Origin: an uncultured Ruegeria sp.
Lineage (GTDB): Bacteria; Pseudomonadota; Alphaproteobacteria; Rhodobacterales; Rhodobacteraceae
DNA length: 64,000 nucleotides
Assembly (NCBI RefSeq): GCF_947500045.1
Contig: NZ_CANMQQ010000008.1
Span: 151,318-215,317, forward strand
Direction of reading: 5' to 3'
A model generated the notes under the pieces. It searched no databases and was not told where the DNA came from. It was given only the letters and a program-made list of their open reading frames with translations. Of this stretch, positions 1 to 7,695 are shown in pieces. A program made the translations under genes and the position numbers. The stretch's first letter is position 1. Each line of letters begins with the position of its first letter.

Positions 1-152
1 TGTTGGGCCTTCTTGCAGTGATCCAGCAATGCCTTGCGCGGATTACTGTATCCGAGCGCTAAAGCAACGTCCTTGCCAACGAACCAGGGTTCCCCCTCGA
101 TTTCGATTACTCGAACGGACTTGTTTTTGAAGTTAAATGGTACTATATTCAT
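1..152 (-). CDS. BRO-N domain antirepressor, ant position (partial, C-terminus outside window)
   Basis: The first 50 residues of a leftward gene are visible; the rest lies beyond base 1. The N-terminus has the BRO-N signature: a VRVIEIEG strand, then the GEPWFVGKDVALALGY core, then a basic NPRKALLDHC segment. BRO-N proteins are common phage antirepressors that bind DNA or repressor. The ATG at 152 is preceded on the minus strand by GAAAGG at 8-base spacing. It follows an Arc-like gene and an antisense-RNA candidate, so it sits where P22 carries ant. Inferred role: neutralise the prophage repressor. Confidence 0.85.
   Translation of the reverse strand, partial: MNIVPFNFKNKSVRVIEIEGEPWFVGKDVALALGYSNPRKALLDHCKKAQ
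121..149 (+). promoter_or_regulatory. candidate promoter for antisense RNA (sar-like)
   Basis: TTGTTT (121-126) and TATATT (144-149) are separated by exactly 17 bases. Both hexamers are close to sigma-70 consensus. The promoter lies inside the 5' coding end of the antirepressor gene on the opposite strand and points into the arc-ant junction, as Psar does in phage P22. Predicted start is about 155-157. Confidence 0.6.
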
Positions 153-154
153 CT

Positions 155-228
155 GGTAAACCTTTCTTACCAAAGTTGGTTTCAAGAAGGCCACGGGGAC
201 GCCAATCCATTCCGTGGCCTTTACTTTT
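155..228 (+). ncRNA. candidate sar-like antisense RNA to the antirepressor leader
   Basis: From the predicted start, about 74 nt would be made before a terminator. Stem-loop 1 is GGTAA (155-159), a 7-nt loop ACCTTTC (160-166) and TTACC (167-171). The loop is complementary to the ant Shine-Dalgarno GAAAGGT, which is in the loop of the mirror hairpin in the mRNA. A second small inverted repeat spans 169-180, and the 3' hairpin is the terminator. P22 sar RNA is of similar length and represses ant translation by this kind of pairing. Expression is inferred, not shown. Confidence 0.55.
187..228 (+). terminator. intrinsic terminator, plus strand, in the arc-ant junction
   Basis: AAGGCCACGG (187-196) and CCGTGGCCTT (212-221) form a perfect 10-bp stem with a 15-nt loop. 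On the plus strand it is followed by TTTACTTTT. On the minus strand there is no comparable T-run, so it should stop rightward (antisense) transcription and spare arc-ant. The stem reaches into the arc stop codon. Confidence 0.65.
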
Positions 229-382
229 GGGTTTCTACGTCTTCCTCCATCTTCTCCTGCAGAGTCAGGCTGACAAATGTGTTGGCCGAGATGCCCTTCT
301 CGCAGGATTTTACCTCCAACCAACGCTTAACTCCTACTGGCAGACGCACGGTCGTGCGGGCGGTTTCAGTTGCATTAGCCAT
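221..382 (-). CDS. Arc-like ribbon-helix-helix repressor
   Basis: The 53-residue protein is the same length as P22 Arc. Residues 10-16 (TTVRLPV) would form the DNA-contacting beta strand, followed by two helices (17-29 and 33-50) with a GISAN turn. An upstream in-frame extension to 514 is basic and low quality, and the ATG at 382 gives the normal family start; AGGAG lies about 13 bases upstream. It is divergent from a second RHH gene and upstream of the antirepressor, matching P22 mnt/arc/ant. It probably represses its own operon and ant. The sequence identity to Arc itself is low. Confidence 0.8.
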   Translation of the reverse strand: MANATETARTTVRLPVGVKRWLEVKSCEKGISANTFVSLTLQEKMEEDVETQK

Positions 383-403
383 TTTCGTTCTGTATCTCCT
401 ATT

Positions 404-466
404 TCGACGTCTGATAGGCGTCAACTTAATACGGCGTCGGTGCGACGTCAAGAAGAAAGTGACGCC
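404..466. promoter_or_regulatory. putative operator cluster for the two RHH proteins
   Basis: The 86-base divergent intergenic region carries GACGTC (406-411), GGCGTC (417-422), GGCGTC (433-438), GACGTC (444-449) and an inverted GACGCC (461-466). The first two and the next two copies are each 11 bases apart, one helical turn, as expected for paired RHH dimers binding half-sites. Binding by either protein is inference. Confidence 0.5.
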
Positions 467-468
467 GC

Positions 469-873
469 ATGGACGCCAAGCTAAAACGAACCACGCTTCG
501 ACTGCCTCAAGCACTCTACGACCGGATAGAGGCCGCCGCCGTTGGTAAGTTGTCGATGAACGCCTTGATCATTGAGACATTAGAAAAAGCGTTCCCGCCC
601 CCGGTAGACCCAGACGAAGCCGCATTGATTTCCGCTCTTATCGATAGGCTCAACTCGATGGAGCCAGAAAAAGCGAATAAGTTACTAGATGGCTTAGAGG
701 ACACCATGAAAGACCCAGACGGCTCGCTTGCCGGGCCTGCGTCTCTTTTGCTGGCAATTCTTCGTGGGGTAGCTAGCTCAAAGAGCGATGACGAAGCCCA
801 GCCCGGCCAGCACAACATTGATGCAGAAGGAGTCAGTCGCCCAGGCGTCCGCAAGGTTGACCTAGACGACTGA
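469..873 (+). CDS. Mnt-position ribbon-helix-helix protein with long C-terminal extension
   Basis: The N-terminal 45 residues (RTTLRLPQALYDRIEAAA, then SMNALIIETLEKAF) form an RHH DNA-binding fold. Residues 48-134 add a mostly helical, acidic region not seen in P22 Mnt (about 82 residues). The gene is divergent from the arc-like gene, as mnt is in P22, and probably represses the arc-ant promoter in the lysogen. The Shine-Dalgarno (AGAAGAAAG) is weak and about 10 bases upstream. The function of the C-terminal extension is unknown; it may drive oligomerisation. Confidence 0.75.
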   Translation: MDAKLKRTTLRLPQALYDRIEAAAVGKLSMNALIIETLEKAFPPPVDPDEAALISALIDRLNSMEPEKANKLLDGLEDTMKDPDGSLAGPASLLLAILRGVASSKSDDEAQPGQHNIDAEGVSRPGVRKVDLDD

Positions 874-932
874 CTCCTTGACATTTCAGGGGTGAGTGGA
901 TTCACTTACCCGCATTCGGAAAGGGATTTAGA

Positions 933-1229
933 ATGCGGAAATTACTCCTATTTTTCTCGACAATTTGGATTGTAGCCGGTTGCGACAACGAGGAATATTT
1001 CATGTCAGTTGCGAGGGATCGGTGTGATGCTTACGGGATAACCGACCAGCATCCACAAAGACCTCAGTGCCTTCAGCATGAGCGTCAGGCTGCTGAGCAG
1101 GCGAATTTGGACAGCGCTGCTGCACTGCTTGCAGGCGGGACCGCCATTCAAAATGCCAGCCAGCCAAATCCGCCGCTAAACTGTACGTCCACAACAACTG
1201 GCGTGTTCACCAACACCAACTGCTATTAA
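933..1229 (+). CDS. small lipoprotein in the sieA position (moron candidate)
   Basis: 98 residues. A charged start (MRKLL), a hydrophobic stretch and a lipobox ending IVAGC (Cys17) indicate a signal-peptidase II lipoprotein; Asp18 after the cysteine suggests inner-membrane retention by the E. coli rule. The mature part is Cys- and Asn-rich, without a domain I recognise. It lies between the immI-like genes and the ejection gene, on the strand opposite to the virion genes. P22 carries superinfection exclusion gene sieA here. Expression in the lysogen and a role in exclusion are inference. Confidence 0.65.
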   Translation: MRKLLLFFSTIWIVAGCDNEEYFMSVARDRCDAYGITDQHPQRPQCLQHERQAAEQANLDSAAALLAGGTAIQNASQPNPPLNCTSTTTGVFTNTNCY

Positions 1230-1268
1230 CGTCTTGATTTTTCCCTCTACAACACCAAGGTTTGATGA

Positions 1269-1454
1269 ATGGACAGCTTGACCATTTGGGACATTATCGT
1301 CGGTGTATTTTTCGGAAACTTCTTTTTCTGGATGTTCTCAACCGGGTTTAGGATTGCAAGCTCCGATGAGGAGAAAGGCGTCGAGAGGATCGGAACCTAC
1401 GCAATGATTGCTGCACCGCTCATCTTTTGTACTCTGTACCTTCTACCACTGTAG
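1269..1454 (+). CDS. small two-helix membrane protein (moron candidate)
   Basis: 61 residues with two hydrophobic segments (about 5-27 and 43-60) around a charged linker (SSDEEKGVER). It follows the lipoprotein gene by 39 bases on the same strand and may be cotranscribed. Its 3' end overlaps the convergent ejection-protein gene by 35 bases. Its position in a P22-like map matches sieA, an inner-membrane exclusion protein, but there is no sequence evidence for that function. Confidence 0.55.
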   Translation: MDSLTIWDIIVGVFFGNFFFWMFSTGFRIASSDEEKGVERIGTYAMIAAPLIFCTLYLLPL

Positions 1455-2952
1455 CCGCGTTCGCGCCGCCTCTGCCCGCCATTCTCGTCAACAGGGTGTC
1501 AATTGCATGACGCCGTGCTGCCTCAAGGATGGGATCACTGATTTGAGCGCCAGATGTGACGAGAGCACGAGCAATCTCCGCATTTCTCTGCGTTGCCTTC
1601 TCGCCGAGTTTTTGCATTGCACTACCGATTACAGGGACGGCTAGTCCGAACTCTTTTAGCGCCAGCATTGCCATCAAACCATTACTCTGCGCGCCCTGCC
1701 CTATTCCAACCTTACCGGCTTTCTTCAGGGCATTTGATACACCCGTACCGTCTGAAACAGCCTCAAGTGCCTTGATTTCATCCTCACTGAACATCTTTCG
1801 TTTCTTGGGGTTTTTCAGGATTGAGCGCACTTCATTCCTGATGCCATTTTCATATCCCGAAGCCGAACGCCCGGCGCGATACATTGCCTCATCAATAACT
1901 TCACTACGACGCAACTGACCCCACATCTTACGGGCCATTTCAACTTCGCTGCCAGTATCTGGGGCGGCTGTTTTCAGCACATCATCAATGTCATTCACTA
2001 AACGACCGCCAACTGAAGACTCCACCCGATTGCTCACGTTTCCAGCAGGGATTTGGGCCTGACGCCTCAGAACATCCAGGTCCCTGAAACCCATGTTCGG
2101 ATTCGGATCAGTAGCGGCATCCATAACACGATCCACAGTGCGCGAAGATTGAGGGGTTAGGACTTCATCCATACCCTTACGCAACGCTCTGTCCTGAATT
2201 CCCGGTGCGGCTTCTGTCAGAGCCTTCCTATCCATATTGGTAACTCTATCAGCCTTCTTGAACAGTTCGTCAGCCTTGGTGCGCAACTCTTCCAATGAAG
2301 GCGCTGACTTCATCATCTGCTTGATTTTACGGCCACGCGCTGCGCGACGGGCGATGTTGCCCATGAGGCTACCAACGATAGGAACTCCAATGCCGAAACC
2401 GCCGGAGAACGCTGCACCTTTTAATCCTTGAGATTTCCGATCCTCAAATGAACCTTCTCCCTCATTGAATGCATACGTTCCGCCAGACAGCGCCGCCACA
2501 CCACCAGCTTTAGCGGTTCTCAGTAAGCCGCTGCCCGTCTTCAGAACTGAAAACGTACCGAGTCCCGGTATAGCCGCTGGAGCTAACTCGGAGGCTATAC
2601 CGGCAACGGGGTGTTCTTCTTTGAATTGTTCTTGTTGTCCGCGATAATGGTCGCGACGTTCCTCATAGTCCACACCCGGTAAGACACTTTCAACAGCGGC
2701 AGACGCTTCATCCCCAACCAACCCTAGGGTCAAGCTTTCGCCTGCCATATTTAACGCAGTGCCGATTTTCTCACCTAGGTTCATCGTCGACGGATCGTTG
2801 TCACCAAAAATATTATCCTTGATGGTCTGCATCGTGGATTTTGGCTTTGGCGCAGATTCTTTTGCTAGTTGGAGAAAACGCTTGGCCGCATGGGCGTCAC
2901 CGGCACTATCGGCCTTCCGGGCCGCACCCATCAACTCTTCATAGGTAGCCAT
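1420..2952 (-). CDS. large internal virion / DNA ejection protein
   Basis: 510 residues, last gene of the leftward virion operon. The N-terminus (MATYEELMGAARKADSAGD) is a helical segment often seen in podoviral ejection proteins, followed by Gly/Ala-rich hydrophobic stretches (about 115-200) that could insert in membrane, then long charged helices. Position corresponds to P22 gene 16, just before immI. It starts in a TAATG overlap with the upstream gene, implying translational coupling. Family membership is inferred from order and composition. Confidence 0.6.
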   Translation of the reverse strand: MATYEELMGAARKADSAGDAHAAKRFLQLAKESAPKPKSTMQTIKDNIFGDNDPSTMNLGEKIGTALNMAGESLTLGLVGDEASAAVESVLPGVDYEERRDHYRGQQEQFKEEHPVAGIASELAPAAIPGLGTFSVLKTGSGLLRTAKAGGVAALSGGTYAFNEGEGSFEDRKSQGLKGAAFSGGFGIGVPIVGSLMGNIARRAARGRKIKQMMKSAPSLEELRTKADELFKKADRVTNMDRKALTEAAPGIQDRALRKGMDEVLTPQSSRTVDRVMDAATDPNPNMGFRDLDVLRRQAQIPAGNVSNRVESSVGGRLVNDIDDVLKTAAPDTGSEVEMARKMWGQLRRSEVIDEAMYRAGRSASGYENGIRNEVRSILKNPKKRKMFSEDEIKALEAVSDGTGVSNALKKAGKVGIGQGAQSNGLMAMLALKEFGLAVPVIGSAMQKLGEKATQRNAEIARALVTSGAQISDPILEAARRHAIDTLLTRMAGRGGANAATVVEGTEYKR

Positions 2953-4505
2953 TAGTTCAGTCCGTACTTCTTGAACAGATCCTCATCAGAAATGTTCGTG
3001 TGGTTCTCACCTAGCTCTACTTGCCGGTACATTTCACGAGCCTCCTCATCGGGAATGCCTTCGTGAATGATGCGGGTATAGAGCTTCTCTAGGCGGTCGA
3101 GGTTGTACTGAATATCTTCAGCGCTCTGGGCCTGCTCTAAGCTACCAAATACCGATTGCAAAAGACGGTTCTCAAACTCAGAAACCTGACCAAGTGCGCC
3201 GCCAGTTGGTGATGCATCGCGCATAGATTGCAATTTATCAAAGCCGATGTTTGCCTTGATGGTGGTGAGGCGGTTCTTGAGCGCACCTGCGCGGGTGCTA
3301 TCTATGTTGGATGCAATGTTTCCGGTGATACCCGTTGCTGGTGAAAGCATAGACTCCCCGGCGATCAGCTCTTTTGCAATGCTGATTTCATCTAGAACCA
3401 AATTAGCAGATGTGGCTTTGGCTTCTGCCGCATTAGCGTCCTCGACGCTTGTATCCTCCGGCCCACCGATGATTGGCACAGCCGTAGGTATGCCCTGTTC
3501 GTTTATCTCCACCTGACCGTTTGCGTCACGCTTATAGACGAAACCGGCTGGCAGTTTGTTGTATGCAGGAACGGGGGCCTGTCCTGGGTTATTCACGGTG
3601 ACATTCGTACCGCCCTTTGCAACCTTGAGCGCTTCTCGAAAATCCATGCCGGGGTTTTGCTGCATAATCCATTCTACGTTTTGACGTAGCGATGTGGGCT
3701 TATCAGCTTCCTGTGGTTTGAACTGCGCAAGAACCATCTGCTTTACAGCATCCGGGACGTTAGGACTCTGTAACACTTCTGCCGCGCGTTCGGGTGACAT
3801 ATTCGCATACCGGCGTGAACGGCTTTCTTGATGCTCCGGTGCTGGCCTCAGAAAATCTCGAACAATAGTCTGCGCTGCATCGCTAGCATTCCGGGTGCTG
3901 AGAATGGACTGACCCGCACTGCTTTCTGTGCCCTGAAGCTCATGCACCAAGAAATCCAACTGTGTATCAATGTCTGATACGTTTGAACCTCTTTGCTGTG
4001 CGAATTGCTCCAAGGCGACACGGCGGGGCCCCGTCCATTGAGCCAGGCCAAACCCGCCACGCGAACCGGGCACAGTCGGATTAATCTCGTTTATCCCGGG
4101 ATCAAGGTTCGACTCATCCTTGAAGTTGGCAATAAAACCATCTGCTACATGTTCGGGAAGTCCACGGCGCACCAATCCACTGCGAATTACATCAGAATTC
4201 GATTTCCCCAATGCGGTCATCGTGTCGCCTGCGATGGCCTGCTCTGGCGTCTTGGGGGTCGGGACACTGGCCATACTTGGCGGGTTGAACGGTGTACCCA
4301 TCATGCCAGTCAGCGCACCTCGCGTAAGCTCCATCCCATGAGCGCGCGCTGCTGCCTCGTCCTTGCGCTTTTTATCAGCCTGATTCATGTCGTAAATGGT
4401 GCTCATGGTGCCCGCGCCAGAGCCGCCTTTGAACAAATCGCCAAGCCCATGCAGAAGTAACGCAGTTTTTTCGGAGTTCTCCGGCGCAAACATCTTCGAC
4501 AACAT
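2952..4505 (-). CDS. virion protein with phage tail lysozyme domain
   Basis: 517 residues. Residues about 100-200 resemble the phage tail lysozyme family (Phage_lysozyme2): DVIRSGLVRRGLPEHVADGF, then an early FKDESNLDPGI (candidate catalytic Glu), then GGFGLAQWTGPRR. The rest is helical and probably structural. It would cut peptidoglycan during DNA entry. The ATG at 4505 overlaps the upstream stop (TGATG) and has AGGAGG at 8-base spacing, so it is preferred over the GTG at 4508. It lies between the S74 protein and the ejection protein. Confidence 0.75.
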   Translation of the reverse strand: MLSKMFAPENSEKTALLLHGLGDLFKGGSGAGTMSTIYDMNQADKKRKDEAAARAHGMELTRGALTGMMGTPFNPPSMASVPTPKTPEQAIAGDTMTALGKSNSDVIRSGLVRRGLPEHVADGFIANFKDESNLDPGINEINPTVPGSRGGFGLAQWTGPRRVALEQFAQQRGSNVSDIDTQLDFLVHELQGTESSAGQSILSTRNASDAAQTIVRDFLRPAPEHQESRSRRYANMSPERAAEVLQSPNVPDAVKQMVLAQFKPQEADKPTSLRQNVEWIMQQNPGMDFREALKVAKGGTNVTVNNPGQAPVPAYNKLPAGFVYKRDANGQVEINEQGIPTAVPIIGGPEDTSVEDANAAEAKATSANLVLDEISIAKELIAGESMLSPATGITGNIASNIDSTRAGALKNRLTTIKANIGFDKLQSMRDASPTGGALGQVSEFENRLLQSVFGSLEQAQSAEDIQYNLDRLEKLYTRIIHEGIPDEEAREMYRQVELGENHTNISDEDLFKKYGLN

Positions 4506-5458
4506 CACGCGACCTCCTGATAGTTCACGATATCAAAGCCGCCGACTTGGAACGCAACAGCGTGTGGAACCTCGTCAGACATGACACCAAACCTTTGGGT
4601 TTTGTCGCCCCTGTATTTGAAGGCGTAGAGGTTGTTTCCGCCCGGTGTTTCGCCAATCTGAACAATGTCGCGCTTCAGGCGTCTGTCTGAGGCAAACATA
4701 GCTGGAAACAGCAAATTAGTCATAGCCAGACCCTGCAATCCACCGCCGATAATGTCGCCAGCACCAGCGCCGCCTCCGCTCGTGGTCCCAGTAGAGGTGC
4801 CGCCCTGCCCGCCATATCCCAACAACATTTGAGTATAGGCGTTCAAGTCATTCGCTCTTTTATTTCCAGCCTCATAGTGCTGCGCCATGTCAGCATCTAT
4901 CTCGCGCTGATTTTGGTCTTGCTCAATCGCACCCACGCCCAACATTTGCTGCATGGGCGTATATCGAGCTGCGTCAATTCCCGGGGCCATTCCTGCTGCC
5001 TGCATTGCGCGGCCTTCCGCCTGATTGAAGGCGTTGTATTCATAAGGAGCCACAGCCTCAGTTGCCGCGCGTCCGACATAATCCATTGCCTGCCCTGAAT
5101 TCGCCATGCCCGAACCAGAGAACATACTGACAGCCGCAGGAATTGCTGATCCTAATGCATTGTTCTTTACGCCCTCAAGGCGCTCACCATAAGCCTCCGG
5201 GTTCATCATGCGGTTTAGGGCGCCGCCAGCCCCGTCAATCAGGCTTGTATCGTCTGCGGCCCGCATAATGCCTGCCATGCCCTGTTGCGTGGCGTCGGAC
5301 AGATTGGCCACACGGTCGCCGGCATAGGGTTGAGCGCTCATACCCCCAGATTCATAGAGGCTTTCCGCGTCCCGCATAGCCCCCTTGAGATACGGCTTAG
5401 ACGGCCCCCAGGGGTCCGACTTTTGCACCGTTGTTTGTTTGTCGCCGCCGCCTGCCAT
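4505..5458 (-). CDS. virion protein with C-terminal S74 intramolecular chaperone
   Basis: 317 residues. The final 61 residues start at SDRRLKRDI and continue through FGVMSDEVP, the signature of the endosialidase-type chaperone (Peptidase S74). In that family the Ser (here Ser257) and the nearby Lys form the self-cleavage dyad, releasing the chaperone after trimer folding. The N-terminal part is helical and Gly/Met-rich, with a GTSTGTTSGGGAGAG hinge. The family suggests a trimeric tail needle, fibre or injection component. The ATG at 5458 abuts the upstream stop, so an extension to 5515 is not used. Confidence 0.75.
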   Translation of the reverse strand: MAGGGDKQTTVQKSDPWGPSKPYLKGAMRDAESLYESGGMSAQPYAGDRVANLSDATQQGMAGIMRAADDTSLIDGAGGALNRMMNPEAYGERLEGVKNNALGSAIPAAVSMFSGSGMANSGQAMDYVGRAATEAVAPYEYNAFNQAEGRAMQAAGMAPGIDAARYTPMQQMLGVGAIEQDQNQREIDADMAQHYEAGNKRANDLNAYTQMLLGYGGQGGTSTGTTSGGGAGAGDIIGGGLQGLAMTNLLFPAMFASDRRLKRDIVQIGETPGGNNLYAFKYRGDKTQRFGVMSDEVPHAVAFQVGGFDIVNYQEVA

Positions 5459-5459
5459 T

Positions 5460-5846
5460 CTACAACTCCAACATATAGTTGCGCTCGATTTCCCTATAAC
5501 CAAGCGGTTTTCCAAAGCGCTCCCAGCCGCGCCGTCCTGTTACGAATATTCTTTTCTTTCCGAGGCTTATTGCCCACGTCCTGATTTCCTGCTCAAGATC
5601 CGATTGCCATTCTCTTGCACGAACACCAGCGCAGAAATCTATGTTCACGCTACTCAGCCCAATTGAAGTCATGCACACGGCCTGGAAATCACCAGCAACC
5701 CAAACCTGACGGTCGCGTTCCATGATATCTTGAAACAGTGTTTTGACCGTGAACCTGCCTCGCGATATGGATGCAAATTTCTCAATGAAGGGCTTCAGAC
5801 TATCCAGCAAGCTTGGGATTTCTGCGGCTGGAACGCCCCTAATCAT
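5460..5846 (-). CDS. GNAT-fold-like phage protein
   Basis: 128 residues. The pattern VWVAGDFQAVCMTSIG, then FCAGVRAREW, then KKRIFVTGRRGWERFGKPLGYREIE resembles the late part of GNAT acetyltransferases, a fold seen in podoviral gp13-like internal virion proteins. The classic acetyl-CoA loop (Q/RxxGxG/A) is not evident, so a structural role is more likely. It overlaps the previous gene by 4 bases and is followed directly by the S74 gene. Confidence 0.5.
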   Translation of the reverse strand: MIRGVPAAEIPSLLDSLKPFIEKFASISRGRFTVKTLFQDIMERDRQVWVAGDFQAVCMTSIGLSSVNIDFCAGVRAREWQSDLEQEIRTWAISLGKKRIFVTGRRGWERFGKPLGYREIERNYMLEL

Positions 5847-6238
5847 GAGTAAACGCCTTGATAATCAAACCCGTAACCCCAGATGTTTACGCGGTCATTC
5901 ACGCCACAAAGGGCCTGTACAGTCGCGCCTGGTTGCAGTAACCCCTGCTTTTCCCGATCAAAGATGACTGTCATGCCATTCCCAGCAACAACCACCTGAT
6001 AGGCGATTGTGTTAGCCGTTGAGGCCGACCCGCCGCTTGGAACGAGATGAACCGTCACATAATCAGCCGTACCGCTGGTGTTATTAGCAACGAGGGATTC
6101 AATCTGAAAATCCGCATCGGTTCTTGCCGTTGCAACAGTGCTAACGGTTGTCTGTAGTTGGACAATATCAATCGGCCTCGGAGCCTTGAGTGCTGACCTG
6201 TTCTCAACATCTGTTGTAAATCGTAGCTGGTCCTTCAT
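5843..6238 (-). CDS. virion protein of unknown function, probably tail-associated
   Basis: 131 residues, mainly predicted beta structure with alternating hydrophobic and Thr/Val residues (TVSTVATARTDADFQIE, VTVHLVPSGGS). It overlaps both neighbours by 4 bases (ATGA). By order it sits just after the gp10-like tail protein, where P22 has gene 26, but it lacks coiled coil, so it is not an obvious needle. I do not recognise the family. Confidence 0.6.
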   Translation of the reverse strand: MKDQLRFTTDVENRSALKAPRPIDIVQLQTTVSTVATARTDADFQIESLVANNTSGTADYVTVHLVPSGGSASTANTIAYQVVVAGNGMTVIFDREKQGLLQPGATVQALCGVNDRVNIWGYGFDYQGVYS

Positions 6239-7695
6239 TTGCTGCCCGCCACGCTGTAAGAAACCTGAACGCCTTGAGCGTCAGACCAATCTGTTCCGGC
6301 TGGTTTGACCATATTCACAGCCACTTGCTGCCCTTCACCCCGAACCGGAGCAAATCCCGACCAGCCCACCTCTTTTTGCGCTGAAACCGTCCGTTGCCCT
6401 CTGTTACCCCGCATTTTCAGTTGGATGAGTTCATTCATGTTCTCGGTTTCAATCTTCGGATAGACCTCATCCACAAACACTCTTTTGCCGGGTACGGGCT
6501 GGGCTTCACCCGTTTCCCACTCAGCTTGAAGTGGTGACCCGGTGAATGTGTTGAATTCAGACGTTGTTGAGCTGTTGACGAAAGCGCCAAGGCGGCTTAG
6601 TCCACTTTTGAACTCCACCGCGTCCAATGACAGCGGAATAGCGTCCAGATTGCCGTAAATTGCATCCAACGCGTCAATACTCACCGCGTCTTTTGCTGTT
6701 CCGACAAGCCAGCCAACATCTACGGTGCCAGTTGACCACCTGTTTTGCGCCCAACTGTAGATTATGAACCTGTTGAAATCGCCTGCAGCGTCAGATTTAA
6801 ACGCCCAGATGATACATTCATTCTGCCAATCAACTGCGCCGTGCGTTTCAACTATTGTTGATTGCTCCACGTTGTCGAAAAACCACTCGTTCACGCGGTT
6901 TGTGCCAACGGACTCAATCGCTGAGCCGTTCGTGATATAAAACCCGTCTTGAGCGAGGAAATAGGACAGATACCCAACCGTCACGACTGAAAAGGGCGCT
7001 GTTGTTCCCCGGCTTGAAGAAATGACGTCTGCATTCCAGACTTTCGGAGCGCCAACGTTACTTATCCTTTGAATGCCTCGCTCCTGAAACACCATTCCAT
7101 AGCGCCCACCAACAATACGTTGGACAGAGCCAAGTTCTGCATCCAGGTCCGCGAAGTTCGCTTGAGTCAACCTGTCACTCGCCCAACTTCCGGTTGGATT
7201 ATTGTAGGATGACCACTGAATTCTGTTCGGCACCCCTGACACGTTGCCCAACATTAGGAATTCACCAACCTTGGCGCATCGCTTTGCCTGGGGTGGCGAT
7301 CCCGGAAGGGCTGACCATGTGTTGTCCGTATCAATATCCGATAGATACTGAGGTGAGTTGTTTACCGATGTTGCAATGACAAAATCATTGAAGCGGGCAA
7401 AGTCCCATGCTTCCCCTGCCCCAATCGACGTCATACCTGATGTTTCGGTGACAGACGCTCTGCGAACAAACAGGCTGTCGTCTGTTCCGCCAACAATGAG
7501 GGACGTTTCGCTATTGTCGTAGAACTGCTCCGCACCCTGCACATCGTCAGAGACAGTATCAGACTGCCCCACAAGCCCCAGAAAAGGCCCGTAGCCCATT
7601 GTTGTAGGAATGACATTATCCGCTATCACGCATCCCGGATTTTTATATGTCGGCGCGTCTGGCATCCACTCGCCAAACTGGATTTCTGTATCCAT
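6235..7695 (-). CDS. P22 gp10-like tail hub / packaged-DNA stabilisation protein
   Basis: 486 residues, close to the 472 of P22 gp10. The N-terminus (FGEWMPDAPTYKNPGCVIADNVIP) and repeated beta strands with Trp/Tyr-rich turns are typical of the gp10 tail-tube family, which plugs the connector after packaging. Motifs VFQERGIQRIS and FFLAQDGFY-like strands recur. It starts one base into the adaptor stop (7695), so the two are coupled. Function follows from order and size more than from a unique motif. Confidence 0.65.
   Translation of the reverse strand: MDTEIQFGEWMPDAPTYKNPGCVIADNVIPTTMGYGPFLGLVGQSDTVSDDVQGAEQFYDNSETSLIVGGTDDSLFVRRASVTETSGMTSIGAGEAWDFARFNDFVIATSVNNSPQYLSDIDTDNTWSALPGSPPQAKRCAKVGEFLMLGNVSGVPNRIQWSSYNNPTGSWASDRLTQANFADLDAELGSVQRIVGGRYGMVFQERGIQRISNVGAPKVWNADVISSSRGTTAPFSVVTVGYLSYFLAQDGFYITNGSAIESVGTNRVNEWFFDNVEQSTIVETHGAVDWQNECIIWAFKSDAAGDFNRFIIYSWAQNRWSTGTVDVGWLVGTAKDAVSIDALDAIYGNLDAIPLSLDAVEFKSGLSRLGAFVNSSTTSEFNTFTGSPLQAEWETGEAQPVPGKRVFVDEVYPKIETENMNELIQLKMRGNRGQRTVSAQKEVGWSGFAPVRGEGQQVAVNMVKPAGTDWSDAQGVQVSYSVAGSK

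Noticed and set aside
187..221. Hairpin as terminator of the leftward arc-ant operon
   Set aside because: The T-tract lies only on the plus-strand side, so it fits an antisense transcript rather than arc-ant.
221..873. Arc-like and Mnt-like pair as a toxin-antitoxin system
   Set aside because: Both are RHH DNA-binding proteins in a P22-like immunity layout; neither resembles a toxin.
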